Source of the DNA: a virus
Direction: 5' to 3' (one strand)
Virus record (IMG/VR): IMGVR_UViG_3300032294_000652
Coordinates: 1-27,676 of that record
Length of the DNA: 27,676 nt
Shown here: piece by piece, positions 1-5,970 of the stretch
Position numbering within the stretch: the stretch's first letter is position 1
Layout: the number at the start of each line of letters is the position of its first letter
The notes under the pieces: model-generated
What the model was told of the DNA's origin: nothing
Seen by the model: the letters and a program-made list of their open reading frames with translations, nothing else
Databases searched by the model: none
Position numbers and translations under genes: made by a program

Positions 1-46
1 GTGTCGGGTCGGAGGCCCCTCTAGGGCATGACCACCCCCCCTGGGC

Positions 47-64
47 GTCCCCCCTTTGGGGGAC
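47..64. other. Perfect hairpin, 7-bp stem
   Basis: GTCCCCC at 47-53 is complementary to GGGGGAC at 58-64, with the loop CTTT. There is no following T run on either strand, so it is not a standard terminator. It abuts the first copy of the 14-mer repeat. Confidence 0.45.
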
Positions 65-109
65 ACTAGATGTAGTGGTTGGGCGGCCTCCGGACCACTA
101 GATGTAGTG
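64..109. repeat. Direct pair of CACTAGATGTAGTG 14-mers
   Basis: The 14-mer CACTAGATGTAGTG occurs exactly at 64-77 and again at 96-109, start to start 32 bp. Each copy is itself an inverted repeat, CACTA-N4-TAGTG. The spacing is three helical turns, as expected for tandem protein-binding sites on one face of the DNA. Candidate operators or packaging-protein sites; the function is unknown. Confidence 0.6.
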
Positions 110-413
110 TTTGGGGGCCTCGGGGCGGGGTGTGGCGGGCGTCGATCATGCACGCATTCAAGGGCTAGGCGCCCCGTGTAGGCGTTCAAGTGGCCTAGGG
201 GTACAGTTCACCCCGTCTAGTGTGTTCGGGCGTTAGGGAGGCGTATAGGGCCTAGCCAGTGACGGGGCGTCATTCAGTGCGTCAAGGCACTATTTCGACG
301 GCGGGGCGTGTCAACGGGGGCATTTCGGCACACCATAGGGGCCCAGAGTTGGCGGTGTGACATCCTAAGCGATCCACGGGCGCTGTATGGGCACGCACTC
401 CCACGGGCATGAG

Positions 414-445
414 AAAACCCCTACAGCGGGGACCGTAGGGGTTTT
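414..445 (-). terminator. Strong terminator of the left small-gene operon
   Basis: AAAACCCCTAC at 414-424 pairs perfectly with GTAGGGGTTTT at 435-445 around a 10-nt loop. The stem is GC-rich with an A tract on one side and a T tract on the other, so it could work in both directions. It lies 20 nt past the stop codon of the last leftward gene. Confidence 0.8.
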
Positions 446-465
446 GGGTGTCTCTTAGTGTTTAG

Positions 466-633
466 TTATGTCTTGCCTAGTCCTCTTGACATCCATCCAA
501 AGAGGACGCCCACGGTTAGGCCTAGGCCTATGGCCGTCAGTGCCACACTAGGGACCGCTACAAGTAGGGCGGTTAGGATCAGTGCAACCTTTAGGGGGTG
601 ACGCTTAGGGGCGGGCTTAGTACGTGACGTCAT
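466..633 (-). CDS. Small membrane protein, 55 aa
   Basis: ATG at 633 to TAA at 466 encodes 55 residues that start MTSRTKPAPKRHPLK. The first 15 residues are basic. Residues 16-46 are almost entirely hydrophobic (Leu, Val, Ala, Ile, Gly), fitting one long or two short membrane spans, and the tail again carries Arg and Lys. Its start lies 17 nt inside the preceding gene, so translation is probably coupled. Six of its ten leucines use CTA. It is the last gene before the terminator. No family is recognised. A role in the membrane, such as exclusion of other phages, is possible but not shown by the sequence. Confidence 0.65.
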   Translation of the reverse strand: MTSRTKPAPKRHPLKVALILTALLVAVPSVALTAIGLGLTVGVLFGWMSRGLGKT

Positions 634-817
634 TATTTACCCACGCACACCTATCGCATTCGTAACGTTCACCGTTAGCTATAGGCATGACGAACACCGT
701 AAAACAGTTGTCACATCCGTACTGTAGGGGATAGCAAGCCGTGCACGTGTCGGCCCCGCAACCATAACGGGACCTATTTCGTTCAAGTTCTAGCTGTATC
801 GGTAGCGTTACGGGCAT
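617..817 (-). CDS. Small zinc-ribbon protein
   Basis: Sixty-six residues starting MPVTLPIQLELERNR. The start is the ATG at 817, because GGGGGAGAG lies at Shine-Dalgarno distance and the ATG overlaps the preceding stop as TAATG. A longer frame reaches 850 but lacks a ribosome site. Two CxxC pairs (CDNC and CDRC, 15 residues apart), with further cysteines just before, indicate a treble-clef or ribbon zinc site. Its 3' end overlaps the next small membrane gene. The function is unknown; small zinc proteins of this kind in phages are often host-takeover or DNA-binding factors, which here is only inference. Confidence 0.7.
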   Translation of the reverse strand: MPVTLPIQLELERNRSRYGCGADTCTACYPLQYGCDNCFTVFVMPIANGERYECDRCAWVNNDVTY

Positions 818-1227
818 TAGTTCTCTCCCCCTGGCGCTGCTAGGTAACATTCAAGACATGCATAATCCCAGTTGGTAAGTCCTAGGGCATCTGCCTTTTC
901 CGGCAGAGCGTCCGTGCCGTGAACCATAAACTCGCTGTCGTAGTTATCCCATGTATCGCACTTGATACATTGCACGTCATCACTCGTGCGCATAGGGATC
1001 CCCAGTTTTTCGGCTAGCTCTTCTCCGTCAATCGTCTCACCGCCTAATTCACTCGCAACCGTGCAAAGAATTTCAAATTGCGTATAAAGCGGGTAGGCGC
1101 TTTCAGAAACTTTTTCCAAGTCTTTGGTTTCGGTGTCCCATTTCCATACAGCTAGGCGATAGCCCATTGACGCCGTTGACATGAAATCAAAACTGTAATC
1201 GTTTCCGTTATAGGTAATTGTTTGCAT
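817..1227 (-). CDS. Hypothetical protein with two C-terminal CxxC pairs
   Basis: 136 residues beginning MQTITYNGNDYSFDF. No family is recognised. The N-terminal half looks like a small beta-rich domain. The C-terminal half has CIKCDTWDNY and, about 35 residues on, CLECYLAAPG, which together could bind one zinc ion. The upstream region is a pure purine stretch (AGAGAGAGAAA before the ATG) rather than a classical GGAGG. It couples to the next gene through TAATG. The purine leader and CTA leucines are shared with its neighbours in this small-gene operon. Confidence 0.75.
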   Translation of the reverse strand: MQTITYNGNDYSFDFMSTASMGYRLAVWKWDTETKDLEKVSESAYPLYTQFEILCTVASELGGETIDGEELAEKLGIPMRTSDDVQCIKCDTWDNYDSEFMVHGTDALPEKADALGLTNWDYACLECYLAAPGGEN

Positions 1228-1245
1228 TTTCTCTCTCTCTTTCTC

Positions 1246-1581
1246 TTAGTGTGCTCTTAGTGCATCACGGCGCACTAGGTCGATGATCAAGCCAAGACTT
1301 AGTGCGCTGTAGTCGTTTCTCTGTAGTTCGGTGAATAGGGCAATTAGGCTTTTAGTGTCAAAACACTCTTGGCCCATTTCCTTAGTGATGACGTTTTCAC
1401 CGTGCCAGTTCATAGGGGCGGGCTCTTGGGCTAGTTGGTTATCTGCCAAGTTCTCCACCGTGCCTAATAGTTGGTTAGCTAAGTCGTCTCCCCACGGCTT
1501 CAGTAGTTCAAGGGCTTGACGCCACTCTTGGTGTTCAAGGTGATTCTGTATTTCTTCAAGGTGTCTTTTCATGTATGACAT
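1246..1581 (-). CDS. Hypothetical helical protein, 111 aa
   Basis: 111 residues starting MSYMKRHLEEIQNHLEH. The composition suggests an all-helical, mostly acidic protein: amphipathic helices at residues 5-30, 33-50 and 75-108. The ribosome site AAGGGGAAAA precedes the ATG at 1581 and lies across the stop codon of the preceding gene, 9 nt away, so the two are translated in series. A second in-frame ATG at codon 4 is an alternative start. No family is recognised. Confidence 0.7.
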   Translation of the reverse strand: MSYMKRHLEEIQNHLEHQEWRQALELLKPWGDDLANQLLGTVENLADNQLAQEPAPMNWHGENVITKEMGQECFDTKSLIALFTELQRNDYSALSLGLIIDLVRRDALRAH

Positions 1582-1590
1582 TTTTCCCCT

Positions 1591-1950
1591 TTATAGGTTG
1601 ATAAGGCGGGCGGTGTATTGAAAAAGCGGGTGCTCTTCCGTGTCTAAGATTCCACTCTCGCCCAGGGCGTTAGTGAAACGTATTAGGGCGTGTAGACGGC
1701 GATCAAAGCCGATACCGTTTCCCCGGATTTCGTGCTTATCGTTTAGTTTCTCGCCCGTAATCTTGGCGAATAGCCAAGTTATAGGCGTGCATGCTGCTTG
1801 CCCTTTATCGTTCACGCCGACAAAGTGCACGCTGTAGCGGTAAGACATGCCACTTTGTGACACGTGGGTTATCTGTACGGCAATAGCGCCCCGCCCGTCG
1901 ACAAGTTGGGCGGTGATTTCTTCTAGTTGCTCTCTGATGTAGCTTTCCAT
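1591..1950 (-). CDS. Conserved phage hypothetical (HVSxSGMS family)
   Basis: 119 residues. The segments ITHVSQSGMSYRYSVHFV, then a Trp-Leu-Phe-Ala-Lys helix, then IRGNGIGFDRRLHALIRF match a pattern I recall from many actinophage and other phage hypothetical proteins (a 'VSRSGMSR' strand followed by a 'GxGMDMGF' helix). No biochemical role is established for that family. The ATG at 1950 follows AAGAGAGAGAAGAGAA, a purine-rich ribosome site. It is fourth from the end of the leftward small-gene operon by start order. The family assignment is from memory, not from a search. Confidence 0.7.
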   Translation of the reverse strand: MESYIREQLEEITAQLVDGRGAIAVQITHVSQSGMSYRYSVHFVGVNDKGQAACTPITWLFAKITGEKLNDKHEIRGNGIGFDRRLHALIRFTNALGESGILDTEEHPLFQYTARLINL

Positions 1951-1964
1951 TTCTCTTCTCTCTC

Positions 1965-2207
1965 TTAGTCGTCTAGCCAGTGCGGTGACGGTTTGTTCAT
2001 GTTGCGGATTAGGTTGCTATCTCTGTAAACGTCCCCTAGGCGTAGAAACTCCACGGAGACACTATCGGACATAAACTCCCACGGCCAACCGCCATCACGT
2101 TCAGTATGGCGATCCCATGCTTCACGCATTAGTTCTATGGCTTCACTCTCGCTATTCCCTACGGCCCTAAATTCAAAGTGCCCCGTGTACATAGTGGCTA
2201 GATACAT
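1965..2207 (-). CDS. Hypothetical protein, 80 aa
   Basis: Eighty residues starting MYLATMYTGHFEFRAVG. I chose the ATG at 2207 because it overlaps the stop of the upstream small membrane gene as TAATG; an in-frame TTG at 2222 would lengthen it by five residues but lies inside that gene. The core, an aromatic strand, a Ser-Glu-rich helix with AIELMREAWDRHTERDGG, then strand EFMSDSVSVEFLRL, looks like a small alpha/beta protein. No family is recognised. Confidence 0.65.
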   Translation of the reverse strand: MYLATMYTGHFEFRAVGNSESEAIELMREAWDRHTERDGGWPWEFMSDSVSVEFLRLGDVYRDSNLIRNMNKPSPHWLDD

Positions 2208-2350
2208 TAGGACACCGCCCAAAAGTTCACGGCGCTATTTATGGCGGTCCAAATTAGGCCCGCTACAAACTGGGGGGCGATTAGGTATGCCAGAAACGCA
2301 ACCGCAAACAAACTAAACACGGTTAGGGCTCTTCTCTCTTCTTGTCTCAT
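2207..2350 (-). CDS. Small membrane protein, 47 aa
   Basis: ATG at 2350 to TAA at 2207 encodes 47 residues starting MRQEERRALTVFSLF. A charged N-terminus (RQEERR) is followed by a hydrophobic span (about residues 10-35, Phe, Leu, Ala, Val and Ile rich), then a short amphipathic tail. GGGAGA lies at good spacing before the ATG, and both ends are TAATG junctions (stop of the previous gene at 2350, start of the next at 2207). This tight fit on both sides is the main support for such a short gene. The function is unknown. Confidence 0.7.
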   Translation of the reverse strand: MRQEERRALTVFSLFAVAFLAYLIAPQFVAGLIWTAINSAVNFWAVS

Positions 2351-2676
2351 TAGTTATCTCCCTTTAGGTAAGTCTCTAGGGCGTCAAGCGCCTTAGTTGT
2401 TTGTAGCCAGAGTGGTTCTGCAAAGTTGTCCGTTTCTTCGTCAAAATCAAAACGGTATTCGGCCACCCACTCGCCCGATTCTGCAAAGTCTGCGGACTCT
2501 ATAAAAAGGCCTAGGTCCCAAGTGGCTAAAGCTTGACGGCCATTTTTTAGCGGGATAGTGACACCTAAAGCGCCACCGCCTAAAAGTTCTAGGTGTGCGT
2601 TTTGGTAGCCCTTAGCGGTAACCACTCCTAGCATTTCGTAGGCGTAGTTCTCATTTTGGTTTTCGTGAATGTTCAC
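2350..2676 (-). CDS. Hypothetical protein, first gene of the left operon
   Basis: 108 residues, starting at GTG (2676) and reading MNIHENQNENYAYEM. The upstream AAAAGAGAGAAGAGAGAAAC is purine-rich, as in the other genes of this operon. The protein is acidic, with a beta-rich middle (GYQNAHLELLGGGALGVTI) and an amphipathic C-terminal helix. It is the promoter-proximal gene of an eight-gene leftward operon, so any promoter should lie between it and about 3050. No family is recognised. The start codon lies in an imperfect palindrome (CGTGAA-TG-TTCACG, 2664-2677). Confidence 0.7.
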   Translation of the reverse strand: MNIHENQNENYAYEMLGVVTAKGYQNAHLELLGGGALGVTIPLKNGRQALATWDLGLFIESADFAESGEWVAEYRFDFDEETDNFAEPLWLQTTKALDALETYLKGDN

Positions 2677-3054
2677 GTTTCTCTCTTCTCTCTTTTGGTG
2701 TCATCCCCTTGATGACGTGTCCAGTTTTGCACGGTGTCTAGCTACAGCGCAACACATTTTTTTTCGTGTCGTCTATAGGTAAGAAAAGCGGGGCGTGATC
2801 CACGGGCGGGCGGGGGTGTCTGGCGGGGGCGGTGTCGGTGTCGGGCACGGTGTCCCCCAACTAGGGGGCATGCGAACAAGTGTTCGCCTGGCGGCCTATG
2901 TCTAGGGGGGCTTGACGAACAGGTGTTTCGAACAAGTGTTCGACTGTTTTTTTGCCTCAGAACGTGCCTGCCAGGATCCCCCTTAAGGCGTCCAACCGAA
3001 TTTTTTGCTTTTGAATGTCGGTCAGAATCTCCCTTAAGGCGTCGAACCGAATTT
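2677..3054. other. Control region between HNH gene and left operon
   Basis: This stretch without a convincing gene contains, from right to left, a 51-bp-period direct repeat, three LexA-box-like palindromes, G-rich hairpins (for example CCCCC-AACTA-GGGGG at 2854-2868) and an inverted repeat GTCATC/GATGAC at 2700-2716. All transcription is leftward, so it should hold the promoter of the left operon. No clear -35/-10 pair stands out on the minus strand. Confidence 0.6.
2873..2943. promoter_or_regulatory. Cluster of LexA (SOS) box motifs
   Basis: CGAACAAGTGTTCG occurs exactly at 2873-2886 and at 2929-2942, and a degenerate copy with one extra T (CGAACAGGTGTTTCG) at 2916-2930. The perfect copies fit the Gram-positive LexA/DinR consensus CGAACRNRYGTTCG at every position. 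The second, extended to 2928-2943, also fits the mycobacterial form TCGAAC-N4-GTTCGA. They lie about 200-270 bp upstream of the first gene of the left operon. Host LexA binding is inferred from the motif; a phage repressor with the same specificity is the alternative. Confidence 0.7.
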
Positions 3055-3056
3055 TT
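2977..3056. repeat. Two 29-bp direct repeats, 51-bp period
   Basis: The unit at 2977-3005 recurs at 3028-3056 with two mismatches in 29 positions. Its core CTTAAGGCGT is followed by AACCGAATTTTT. Each contains the palindrome CCTTAAGG. The period of 51 bp is 17 codons, and on the minus strand one frame reads a repeated KIR(F/L)DALR(E/G)IL segment (within a 64-codon open frame, 2957-3151). Because that frame overlaps the HNH gene and has no ribosome site, I regard the repeat as more likely regulatory DNA. Confidence 0.6.
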
Positions 3057-3384
3057 AGATTGGGGTGTTTCCTCGTTTTGCGTTGCAACTTCGGTGAGCA
3101 GCTGCCAAAGGTGAGGCAGGGTTGCCTGGTATCAGGTGGTCTGCTTGCCATGGGTCTTTGGGTAGGAAGCCAAGCTTGCAGATGTGGCAGATGACGGCTG
3201 AGTCTCGGATTAGTCTTGCTCGCTTCTTGTAGTCTCCAGAGTATTGTCCGGTGGCTCGCTTGCGGGCGGCTTTTCTTACGTCTTCTCGTTGATCCTTAGC
3301 CTTCTGGTGAACGTCGCAACGATTACCTGCTCGGCTCAGCGCACCGCACTCTAGGCATGGCTGTCGGAAACTGTAGCCCTTCAT
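3055..3384 (-). CDS. HNH endonuclease
   Basis: 109 residues. The N-terminal CLECGALSRAGNRCDVH carries a zinc site typical of small actinophage HNH proteins. A basic linker follows, then CHICKLGFLPKDPWQADHLIP and HRSCNAKRG, giving the CxxC, the DH catalytic pair, the conserved His and the CN of the HNH fold. The second CxxC is reduced to one Cys before Asn. Such proteins nick or cut DNA near phage termini and can assist terminase; its place close to the left end fits this, but the terminase is not in the window. The ATG at 3384 follows AAGGGCGCAAGA. Confidence 0.85.
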   Translation of the reverse strand: MKGYSFRQPCLECGALSRAGNRCDVHQKAKDQREDVRKAARKRATGQYSGDYKKRARLIRDSAVICHICKLGFLPKDPWQADHLIPGNPASPLAAAHRSCNAKRGNTPI

Positions 3385-3399
3385 TCTTGCGCCCTTGCT

Positions 3400-3576
3400 T
3401 TACTTGTCAGTTGTGTAGAAGCCAGTGCCATGGAAAGTCACAGCGCTGAAGCTGTAGACCCGCACCAATGGCGTCTTGCAACCGAGGCACTTGCCTGGGT
3501 CAGAACCCTGAGCGAGTGTGCGCTCTTCGGTGCAGTGGACGTAACATTTTGGGCACTTGAACTCATAGGTAGGCAT
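3400..3576 (-). CDS. FmdB-like zinc-ribbon protein
   Basis: 58 residues starting MPTYEFKCPKCYVH. The start MPTYEF-C-xx-C, a second CxxC (CLGC, residues 30-33) and the C-terminal GTGFYTTD are the hallmarks of the FmdB-type small zinc-ribbon family, whose typical members read MPTYEY..C and end with (S)GFYxTD. The exact function is not known; the family name reflects a putative regulator. The ATG at 3576 is preceded by a run of seven G. It ends 15 nt before the HNH gene and follows the metallophosphoesterase gene. Confidence 0.8.
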   Translation of the reverse strand: MPTYEFKCPKCYVHCTEERTLAQGSDPGKCLGCKTPLVRVYSFSAVTFHGTGFYTTDK

Positions 3577-3628
3577 AGTGCCCCCCCTTCAAATGTTCTA
3601 ACATTTTGTGTCCTTTCGTGAGAGGCAT
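3563..3628 (-). CDS. Possible 21-residue peptide upstream of the FmdB gene
   Basis: ATG at 3628 with GGGGGGG at ribosome-site distance opens a frame of 21 codons (starts MPLTKGHKMLEHLKG) that ends inside the start of the FmdB-like gene. It could be a leader peptide coupling translation, or simply chance. It contains the palindrome AAATGTT-CT-AACATTT (3591-3606), which could instead be a small operator. The evidence is only the ribosome site and overlap. Confidence 0.3.
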   Translation of the reverse strand: MPLTKGHKMLEHLKGGHYAYL

Positions 3629-3643
3629 ACCCCCCCTAAAACG

Positions 3644-4804
3644 TTACAACCGAATTACGGCTCCGAGGTACGGCTCGCTAGGTGTTAGTTCAATAGCACC
3701 GATGCCAGTGGCGCTGTCTGATCCGCTGATACGGCGATACCAGTCTGAGCCTGCATCACTAGTTGGCATCTGCACCCAGTACTTAGAGCCAATGATTTCG
3801 CCATCAACACGGAACTGACCCAGCTCTTCAACCCTCAGATGATGGAAGTGACCGGAGAGCATCAACGAAACTGACTCGGCCCATTGTGAACCGAACTGCT
3901 GCTTGGACCACCAAGTTGCCATGGCTTCAGGTCTCTTGATTTGATGCCCGTGTACAACGCCGATTGTGTGAATGCCGTACCTAAAGGCAAAGCCCTCATC
4001 CTCTGGCTGGGGGATAAGGAACTGCACGTCGAGGTCTGTCTCGGTGGCTAGGCGGCGTAGTTGCTTTAGTACCATGATGCCCCAGTCGTCGTTACCAGGA
4101 CGACCGATGGCCTGCCTGTTAGCTCTGACTTGGCAGTGGTTGGAAGCAATCGAACCGTAGGTTACTGGTGCGTACTTACTTGCTCTCTTGACTATCTCCC
4201 ACATCAGGTCGATGCCGAGGCTTACTTGGTCTGGTACAGATAAATCATTTGTTGCGATTTGCTGTTGATCAGCCGTGTTGCTTATCGACTCAATCAAATC
4301 ACCCATGTCCAAGACAAAGATGCGCTCGTACTTGTTGCGCTTCATTAGCTCTTCGGCACGGTCGTAGCTAGTGAGTACACGCTCAATCAGCTCCTGAGTA
4401 CCGCCTCTGCTTCCGGTCTTACCAATTTGGAAGTCAGCTGGGGCAAGGATGAGTATGCGCTCGTTAGGTGTAGGGCGTTTGTGAGATTTGTGGGCTCTCT
4501 TTGCGTCTGCAAATAGCTTAGGCAGGTCAACCGAATTTCCCTTTTTGCGAAAGCTGAAGCGATAGCTAGTAAGCCAGTCTCCGTCATAGCGCTGCCAGCG
4601 TGAAGTGCGAGGTGTGCCGACAATCTCGATCTCTTCTGGGTCAAACCCTGCATCAAGCAGAAACGCATCGAAGTCTGGCTTGTCTGAGTAGCCAGGGGTC
4701 GTGGCCTCACCCTCGAATCCATCGAACTCAATGCCTGGTCGAAAGTTATTTGTTGCTGGAACCTTCTCGGCTGGCTGTAGTCCTTCAAGCACGGAAACAC
4801 GCAC
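3644..4804 (-). CDS. Metallophosphoesterase
   Basis: 386 residues. The calcineurin-like metal sites are in order: ADFQ (D124, Q126, replacing the usual DxH), LDMGDL (D169), SNHC (N222, H223), VHGH (H285, H287) and SGHFHH (H319, H321). The first ~110 residues form an extra N-terminal region of unknown fold. Actinophage proteins of this kind are presumed phosphodiesterases acting on nucleic acid or nucleotides. Neither substrate nor role is known here. The start is GTG at 4804, overlapping the upstream HTH gene by 20 nt, without a clear ribosome site; no other canonical start exists upstream in this frame after a TAG. Confidence 0.85.
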   Translation of the reverse strand: MRVSVLEGLQPAEKVPATNNFRPGIEFDGFEGEATTPGYSDKPDFDAFLLDAGFDPEEIEIVGTPRTSRWQRYDGDWLTSYRFSFRKKGNSVDLPKLFADAKRAHKSHKRPTPNERILILAPADFQIGKTGSRGGTQELIERVLTSYDRAEELMKRNKYERIFVLDMGDLIESISNTADQQQIATNDLSVPDQVSLGIDLMWEIVKRASKYAPVTYGSIASNHCQVRANRQAIGRPGNDDWGIMVLKQLRRLATETDLDVQFLIPQPEDEGFAFRYGIHTIGVVHGHQIKRPEAMATWWSKQQFGSQWAESVSLMLSGHFHHLRVEELGQFRVDGEIIGSKYWVQMPTSDAGSDWYRRISGSDSATGIGAIELTPSEPYLGAVIRL

Positions 4805-5015
4805 AATTTTTGAATCGGTGCGCTGTGATTGGAGTATCGCTGATTTGAATACCCTTCTCGCCTAACGCTCTTGCCAAAGTCTTGATAGGCCAGTTAGCCG
4901 TATCAAAAATTGCGGTAGTCAGAATCTGCCGATCTGTCTCATTGAGTGTCAGCATGATTTGCCCTACTTTGCAAGTGCCCTTGAATGGCCCTGGTGGTCT
5001 CAAGTCTTCTAGCAT
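4785..5015 (-). CDS. Small helix-turn-helix protein
   Basis: 76 residues. The C-terminal half, an IKTLARALGEKGIQISD stretch followed by ITAHRFKNCAC, resembles the actinophage HTH proteins ending in 'ISDSAIQRHRRGxCxC' that usually lie just before a metallophosphoesterase. It probably binds DNA or assists its partner. ATG at 5015 follows AAGGAAAG at good spacing; an internal ATG at residue 21 (MLTLNETD) is the alternative. It overlaps the next gene by 20 nt, suggesting coupled expression. Confidence 0.7.
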   Translation of the reverse strand: MLEDLRPPGPFKGTCKVGQIMLTLNETDRQILTTAIFDTANWPIKTLARALGEKGIQISDTPITAHRFKNCACFRA

Positions 5016-5023
5016 GTCTTTCC

Positions 5024-5221
5024 TTAGACCGTGAGGTCGTTCTCTTCTGATAGAAGGTGTTGCACCAAGCTTATTAGAGAAGGATGGTTTGCGCTTGCAA
5101 GCCCAGCCTTAGCTCTTAGGTAAGTTGCAAGGTCGAGACGGATGGCCTCGAAGTCGTCTGACCAAATTAGGTCTGCTTCAAGTAGTCCGGCTGCCTGAAG
5201 GAAGTCGTTTGTGATTCTCAC
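5024..5221 (-). CDS. Hypothetical helical protein, 65 aa
   Basis: 65 residues starting at GTG (5221) and reading MRITNDFLQAAGLLEA. It is acidic and predicted helical, with several Leu-rich amphipathic helices. The start overlaps the preceding stop as GTGA, the usual coupling in this operon, and AAAGGGCAA lies just upstream. No family is recognised. Confidence 0.65.
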   Translation of the reverse strand: MRITNDFLQAAGLLEADLIWSDDFEAIRLDLATYLRAKAGLASANHPSLISLVQHLLSEENDLTV

Positions 5222-5463
5222 GACTTGCCCTTTAGGTCAGCTTCTGAGCGGGTAACCTGCCTATCGGAGTGATAGAGAGTTGCACGAATGCGTAGCTCTT
5301 CCTCAAGATCTGCAATCGCTGCTACCTGTACATCGTGAAAGTCAAATTGTACGAACTTGACGGCGTTTAGGATTTGAGTCCTGCCTGCCTCTATTCCTGC
5401 GTTGTATCCTGCGTTGAAAGCTCGCTTGGTGCTCTCAGCAATTATGTCTTGTAGGTCACTCAT
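5218..5463 (-). CDS. Small protein with YNAGIEAG-type motif
   Basis: 81 residues starting MSDLQDIIAEST. Residues 13-30 contain AFNAGYNAGIEAG, a Gly-spaced helical motif that also appears, in variant form, in two nearby genes (5758-5970 and 5963-6163). The rest is helical with an acidic centre (DLEEELRIRA). It overlaps the glutaredoxin-like gene by 8 nt. The function is unknown; the repeated motif suggests the three arose from one ancestor or bind a common partner. Confidence 0.65.
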   Translation of the reverse strand: MSDLQDIIAESTKRAFNAGYNAGIEAGRTQILNAVKFVQFDFHDVQVAAIADLEEELRIRATLYHSDRQVTRSEADLKGKS

Positions 5464-5761
5464 CTTCTACCTCATCTGCGATTTGCTTCATTGGCTCTAG
5501 TGGAACATTTACCCCACGCATGCGCTCGGTCTTTAGGTGGAACTCTAGGCTCTGGATTTTGTCTAACCGGAAGCCTGACCAACGCTTAGCATCGGTCTCG
5601 ACAATCGGTGCGGAAGTAAACCCTAGAGCCAAGAACTTGTCTGTGGCCTTAGCGTTTAGCTTGCGAGCGGTGTAGATGATGCCACGCTTGTCAAACTCAC
5701 GCTTGGTCATCATGCATTGAGAGCAGTTAGGTAGCTCCCAGACGGTTATCTTCATAGTCAT
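5456..5761 (-). CDS. NrdH-like glutaredoxin
   Basis: 101 residues. The thioredoxin fold is visible: a first strand (KITVWEL), the redox motif CSQC (residues 13-16), a helix, a second strand, then TSAPIV with the cis-Pro, and WSGFRLDKI close to the C-terminal GF(R/Q)xxxI of NrdH. Members carry electrons to ribonucleotide reductase. No reductase is in this window, so it may serve the host enzyme or one outside. The ATG at 5761 overlaps the preceding stop as ATGA; the ATG two codons later is an alternative. The last 15 residues are acidic. Confidence 0.85.
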   Translation of the reverse strand: MTMKITVWELPNCSQCMMTKREFDKRGIIYTARKLNAKATDKFLALGFTSAPIVETDAKRWSGFRLDKIQSLEFHLKTERMRGVNVPLEPMKQIADEVEDE

Positions 5762-5970
5762 TTGACGTTGCCCTTTACAACCTCAGTGGCGTGGTCATAG
5801 CCGAGCTGGAATGGCTTATTGCTTAGCTCTGGGTTCTTTTCCTTGAGTCTGGCAAGTGTCTGAGCCTGGGTAACCTGCATGGCGGCTCTAAAGCCATCGT
5901 TGTAACCTGAGTCGTAACCGATTGAATGGTCTCTAAGCCAGTTGTAAATCTTGTCTAGTGTCTTAAGCAT
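5758..5970 (-). CDS. Small protein with GYNDGFRAA motif
   Basis: 70 residues starting MLKTLDKIYNWLRDH. Residues 18-31 (IGYDSGYNDGFRAA) carry the same spaced-Gly pattern as the neighbours at 5218 and 5963. An amphipathic helix precedes it, and a second GYDHA element lies near the C-terminus. It is joined to the glutaredoxin-like gene through ATGA and overlaps its upstream neighbour by 8 nt. The function is unknown. Confidence 0.6.
   Translation of the reverse strand: MLKTLDKIYNWLRDHSIGYDSGYNDGFRAAMQVTQAQTLARLKEKNPELSNKPFQLGYDHATEVVKGNVK

Larger units (their letters stand above)
1..413. other. GC-rich region without convincing genes
   Basis: This stretch lies beyond the terminator of the leftward small-gene operon. 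It is rich in G and C runs and in TAGG and CTAG words. It contains a hairpin, a duplicated 14-mer and only very short open frames. The longest I checked on the minus strand is about 42 codons (282 to 410) and begins just past the terminator. Since the phage reads right to left here, this may be close to the right end of the genome, where non-coding terminal DNA is common, but no cos or pac site can be recognised. Confidence 0.5.

Noticed and set aside
282-410. 42-codon minus-strand frame beyond the terminator
   Set aside because: It begins within the run-out of the strong hairpin, has no recognisable protein pattern and is rich in rare codon combinations; too weak to list as a gene.
2911-2942. 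Plus-strand promoter TTGACG followed by a possible -10 over the LexA boxes
   Set aside because: The -35 fits, but the element 17 bp later (AGTGTT) is poor and no rightward gene follows; noted only as a possible antisense start.
2957-3151. 64-codon minus-strand frame with repeated KIR(F/L)DALR segments
   Set aside because: It overlaps the HNH gene in another frame and has no ribosome site; the repeat is listed as DNA instead.
4387-4806. 139-codon minus-strand frame inside the metallophosphoesterase gene
   Set aside because: Shadow of the metallophosphoesterase frame, which carries all metal-binding motifs.
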